A stretch of DNA of 64,000 nucleotides from JBLZUR01 sp048565625 (GTDB lineage Bacteria > Pseudomonadota > Alphaproteobacteria > Sphingomonadales > Sphingomonadaceae): assembly GCF_048565625.1 (NCBI RefSeq), contig NZ_JBLZUR010000002.1, positions 868,001 to 932,000 of the forward strand. The letters are read 5' to 3'. Positions 61,299 through 64,000 of this stretch are shown here, one piece after another. The position numbers were made by a program, and so were the translations under genes. Every line of letters starts with the position of its first letter. The stretch's first letter is position 1. The notes beneath the pieces are model-generated. The model searched no databases. It was not told where the DNA came from and was given only the letters and a program-made list of their open reading frames with translations.

Positions 61299-62639
61299 TT
61301 ATGCGGGCCTCACCCGTAACAGCGCTGCGCCGTGCGGGGGCAGGGTCTGCGCGATCCGCGGCCCATTTCCGGGCAGGTCGCGTCCGCTCCACAAGTCGCG
61401 CACCGCAAAGCGCCCGGTGATCCCCGCCATGCGGGCGGGAAGCGAGACCTCGCGGGCGGCCGGACCCGTGTTGAACAGGGCGACATAGCGCGCGCCGTCC
61501 GCGCCCTCCGCCGTCCACACCCGCGTGCCGTCCTCTACGAAGAGCGGCTGGTTGCCGCTGCTCGTCTGGTTTGCGGCGATCACCTCGCGGTTGGTGAGGA
61601 GGGCCAGCGTCGGGGTGTCGAGATGGCGGAGGTCGCCGCCCATGATCAGCGGGGACCGCGCGATCGCCCAGAGGGTCATCAGCGTCCGCTGTTCGTCCGG
61701 CGTGAAGCGGGTGTTCCGCTCGCCGAGTGCCAGCCTGCCGAGGGGCAGCATGTCCGCGTCCGGCCAGCGGCCTTCGGAGCGGTGAGGGTTCCAGTTCTCA
61801 AGCCGCGTGAACTGTGCCTCCAGCATCGCCCAGTCGTCCCAAAAGTCGTCGCTGATCCGCCACATCTGCGCGTGGCGGCGCACATGCTCCGCGCGGACGA
61901 CCGGCGTCTCGCCGGGGGAGAGAGACAGGACGATGGGACGGCCGCAGCGCTGGATGGCATGATGCGCGGCCTCGATCTCCGGCGCATGGGCGTCATAGGG
62001 GCGACTCATGTCGTCCATCTTGACGAAGTCGACGCCCCAATCCGCATAGAGGCGGAAGATGCTGTCGTAATAGGCCTGCGCGCCCGGCGTGGTCATGTCG
62101 ACGCCGTACATGTCCGGGTTCCACGAACAGGTGCTGGAAGTATCGGCGATGTCGCGGGCGCGGATGGTGGTGCCGAAGACCGGCAGGTTCCGCTCCACGG
62201 CCAGGCGCGGGATGCCGCGCATGACATGGATGCCGAACTTCAGGCCGAGGGCGTGGACCTTTTCGGCGAGCGGGGCGAAGCCCCTGCCGTCCACAGAGGA
62301 GGGGAAGCGGTTCGGCGCGGGGATCACCCGGCCATAGGCGTCCAACGCGGGCGTCGGCTTGGTGTTGTAGTCGTAGCTTTTCGCCTCCGGCTCGTACCAC
62401 TGGATGTCGACGGTGAAGACGTCATAGCCGAAGGGCAGCAGCTTCTCCGCCATGATGCCGGCAGTCTCGATAGCCTGAGCCTCGGTGATGGTCGTGGCGA
62501 AGCTGTTCCAGCTGTTCCAGCCCATCGGCGGAGTCGGCGCGAGTCCCATCGCTTTCGCTCTCTCCTTCGCCCCTGCGATCGCCGGCAGCGCGCTCGCCAC
62601 GGCAGTCGCGGCGAGCATCTCGCGCCGGCTGAGGGTCAC
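61299..62639 (-). CDS. GH27-like alpha-galactosidase or beta-L-arabinopyranosidase
   Basis: A 446-residue secreted TIM-barrel glycosidase. MTLSRREMLAATAVAS is a Tat-type signal (SRRxML). PPMGWNSWNSFATTITE is the family start motif; the nucleophile is Asp209 in FVKMDDMS and the acid/base Asp265 in WRISDDFWDDW. SPLIMGGDLRHLD is the family segment. In arabinan-use clusters GH27 members often remove terminal beta-L-arabinopyranose, so that specificity is possible. Its ATG overlaps the GH43 stop (ATGA). Confidence 0.88.
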   Translation of the reverse strand: MTLSRREMLAATAVASALPAIAGAKERAKAMGLAPTPPMGWNSWNSFATTITEAQAIETAGIMAEKLLPFGYDVFTVDIQWYEPEAKSYDYNTKPTPALDAYGRVIPAPNRFPSSVDGRGFAPLAEKVHALGLKFGIHVMRGIPRLAVERNLPVFGTTIRARDIADTSSTCSWNPDMYGVDMTTPGAQAYYDSIFRLYADWGVDFVKMDDMSRPYDAHAPEIEAAHHAIQRCGRPIVLSLSPGETPVVRAEHVRRHAQMWRISDDFWDDWAMLEAQFTRLENWNPHRSEGRWPDADMLPLGRLALGERNTRFTPDEQRTLMTLWAIARSPLIMGGDLRHLDTPTLALLTNREVIAANQTSSGNQPLFVEDGTRVWTAEGADGARYVALFNTGPAAREVSLPARMAGITGRFAVRDLWSGRDLPGNGPRIAQTLPPHGAALLRVRPA

Positions 62640-63667
62640 GCCAGCCGCCCGTTCGCCAGCGGCTCGCCGAAGTCGGGAACGCCGTCCGCCGTGTAGCGGA
62701 TCGGCTGGACGCGGGTATGGCGGTTCGGGTCGAACAAAGGATCGCCCTTGATCTCGGCATAGTCGCGGCCGTGATAGACCAGCATGTCGCGGCCCTTCTC
62801 ATCGACCGTGAAGCTGTTGTGGCCGGGGCCGAAGACCTTGTTCTTCTCCGACGTCTTGAACACCGGCACCGGCGACTTGGCCCAGCTCTTCGGGTCCATG
62901 ATGTCGGCATCGTCCCGCGCCGTCAGCATTCCCATGCAGTAACGTGCGTCGGTGGCGCTGGCGGAGTAAATCATGAACAGGCGGCCGTTCTTCGCCAGAA
63001 CAGCAGGTGCCTCGGCGACCTTGAACCCCTGGATCTCCCAGGGCAGCTCCGGCACCGTCAGCCGCGTCGGTTTGGCGGCGAGGCCGAGCATCCCGTCCAT
63101 CGGCGCGATGTAGAGATTGGAGTTGGTGTCGATCCCCTCCTCACGCTGCGCCCAGATGAAATAGCGGGTGCCACGATGCGTGTAGACGGTGGAGTCGAGG
63201 TTGAAGCTGTCCCAGGCCATCTTGAACTGGCCGAGATGCTCCCAGCGCCCGGTCATCGGATCATCGCCATCGCAGATGACCGCATGGGTGCGGATGCGGA
63301 ACACATCCTCGCCGCCGCCGCTCGGCCCCGCCGCGAAATACATGACCCAGCGGCCGTCGATCTTGTGCAGCTCCGGCGCCCAGATGAAGCCCGACAGCGG
63401 CCCGCTCGCCTCATGCCGCCACAGCACCCGCTCCTCGGCGGTGGCAAGCCCGGCGATGGTCTTGGAGCGGCGCAGCACCAGCCGGTCGTATTCGGGGACC
63501 GAGCCGGTCAGGTAGTACCAGCCGTCGGTATGGCGGAAGACCTGCGCGTCGGCACGATTGCGGACGAGCGGGTTGACGATGCCTTCCTTCGGGCTGCGGG
63601 CGAGGGCAGGGGCTGCGGCGAGCGCAGCGGCGCTCGCGACGAAGCTGCGGCGGCTGAGCGTGAACAT
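62636..63667 (-). CDS. GH43 family glycosidase, Tat-exported
   Basis: A 343-residue five-bladed propeller enzyme. The N-terminus MFTLSRRSFVASAAAL is a Tat signal. The catalytic base is Asp40 in RADAQVFRHTDGWYYLTGS, and EAPAVLAKNGRLFMIYSAS carries the general acid Glu. GPGHNSFTVDEKGRDMLVYHG is the blade-5 motif. Specificity is probably arabinosidase or xylosidase. The ATG at 63667 opens the Tat motif; the longer frame is unlikely. It ends in the start codon of the GH27 gene. Confidence 0.9.
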   Translation of the reverse strand: MFTLSRRSFVASAAALAAAPALARSPKEGIVNPLVRNRADAQVFRHTDGWYYLTGSVPEYDRLVLRRSKTIAGLATAEERVLWRHEASGPLSGFIWAPELHKIDGRWVMYFAAGPSGGGEDVFRIRTHAVICDGDDPMTGRWEHLGQFKMAWDSFNLDSTVYTHRGTRYFIWAQREEGIDTNSNLYIAPMDGMLGLAAKPTRLTVPELPWEIQGFKVAEAPAVLAKNGRLFMIYSASATDARYCMGMLTARDDADIMDPKSWAKSPVPVFKTSEKNKVFGPGHNSFTVDEKGRDMLVYHGRDYAEIKGDPLFDPNRHTRVQPIRYTADGVPDFGEPLANGRLA

Positions 63668-63692
63668 GTCCGATCCTCTCACTGTTCGCTGA

Positions 63693-64000
63693 TTATTGTT
63701 CGGCGACCGGCCAGCCATCCGCACCCCAAGTCAGCGGAGCGATACGGAGGGTAGGCGCGCCTTTGTTGTCTTTGTCATAGGCATGGTAAACGAGGAGGTC
63801 GCGGCCGTCCTTGTCGTGGATGAAGCCTGCGTGACCCGGCCCGCGAAACCGCTCCTTCTCCGGCAGGTCGGCGCGCAGCAGGATGGTCCCGCCGCCGTTC
63901 ATCATCGAACTGCCGTCCTTGCCGAGATATGGCCCGGTGATGTCCTTCGATCGGCCGATCACGGTATAGTAGGTGCTCTGCGCGCCCTTGCAGCAATAGT
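63693..64000 (-). CDS. GH43 arabinanase-like, 3' part
   Basis: The C-terminal 101 residues of a second GH43 enzyme run off the window. The stretch YYTVIGRSKDITGPYLGKDG followed by GGGTILLRADLP and GPGHAGFIHDKDGRDLLVYH matches the end of endo-1,5-alpha-L-arabinanases of GH43 (GRSxxITGPY motif and the GPGH segment). It is likely the first enzyme of the locus, before the second GH43 gene 25 bp downstream. Confidence 0.82.
   Translation of the reverse strand, partial: YCCKGAQSTYYTVIGRSKDITGPYLGKDGSSMMNGGGTILLRADLPEKERFRGPGHAGFIHDKDGRDLLVYHAYDKDNKGAPTLRIAPLTWGADGWPVAEQ

Overview
This window looks like chromosomal DNA of a GC-rich alphaproteobacterium of the Sphingomonas group. Pointers are a PEPxxWA-type sorting tail (7214-7290), a split ATP synthase with only the F0 genes here, the gene order ispH-thrB-rnhA, a large TonB-dependent receptor beside secreted glycosidases, a bacteriophytochrome with an HWE-type kinase, and many palindromic repeats of kinds I associate with sphingomonads. 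The genus is an inference; no rRNA is present.

Layout. 1-11.4 kb: protein quality control (tig, clpP, clpX, lon, then the HU gene) with two envelope-glycan genes and a decayed PEP-CTERM gene inserted, bounded by tRNA-Leu(UAG) and tRNA-Val(CAC). 11.4-14.5 kb: a large RTX protein with a probable glycosidase domain. 14.7-20.7 kb, minus strand: glycosyltransferase, acetyltransferase, then purB-bphO-bphP with 4-bp overlaps; bphO makes biliverdin for the light-sensing kinase bphP. 20.7-26.3 kb: radC between two copies of one palindrome, the ydbH-ynbE-ydbL envelope operon and a DUF3298 lipoprotein. 26.5-31 kb: F0 ATP synthase operon with an FkbM methyltransferase at its end, meeting a glycosyltransferase. 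31-37.8 kb: uvrC, a DedA-like protein, recO, sdaA, DUF2842, 5-formyl-THF cyclo-ligase, a 6S RNA candidate, zapA and a ZauP-like coiled-coil gene. 37.8-43.8 kb: tkt-gap, a MOSC protein, ispH-thrB-rnhA. 43.9-47.2 kb: a lipoprotein, a 36-residue membrane protein, a class B3 metallo-beta-lactamase and a SulP transporter. 47.3-55.9 kb: branched-chain 2-oxoacid dehydrogenase genes, a diguanylate cyclase, fhs with an uncharacterised partner, and a Nudix hydrolase. 56-64 kb: a carbohydrate-use locus (two GH43, GH27-like, TonB receptor, MGH1-like glycosidase), probably for arabinose-containing plant glycans.

The strongest unusual signal is the palindromic elements: nine copies of about five kinds. One lies in frame inside the E2 gene and encodes about 49 residues of the interdomain linker; another supplies the ribosome binding site of sdaA; two bracket radC. 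I saw no CRISPR array, no transposase and no recognisable defence system.
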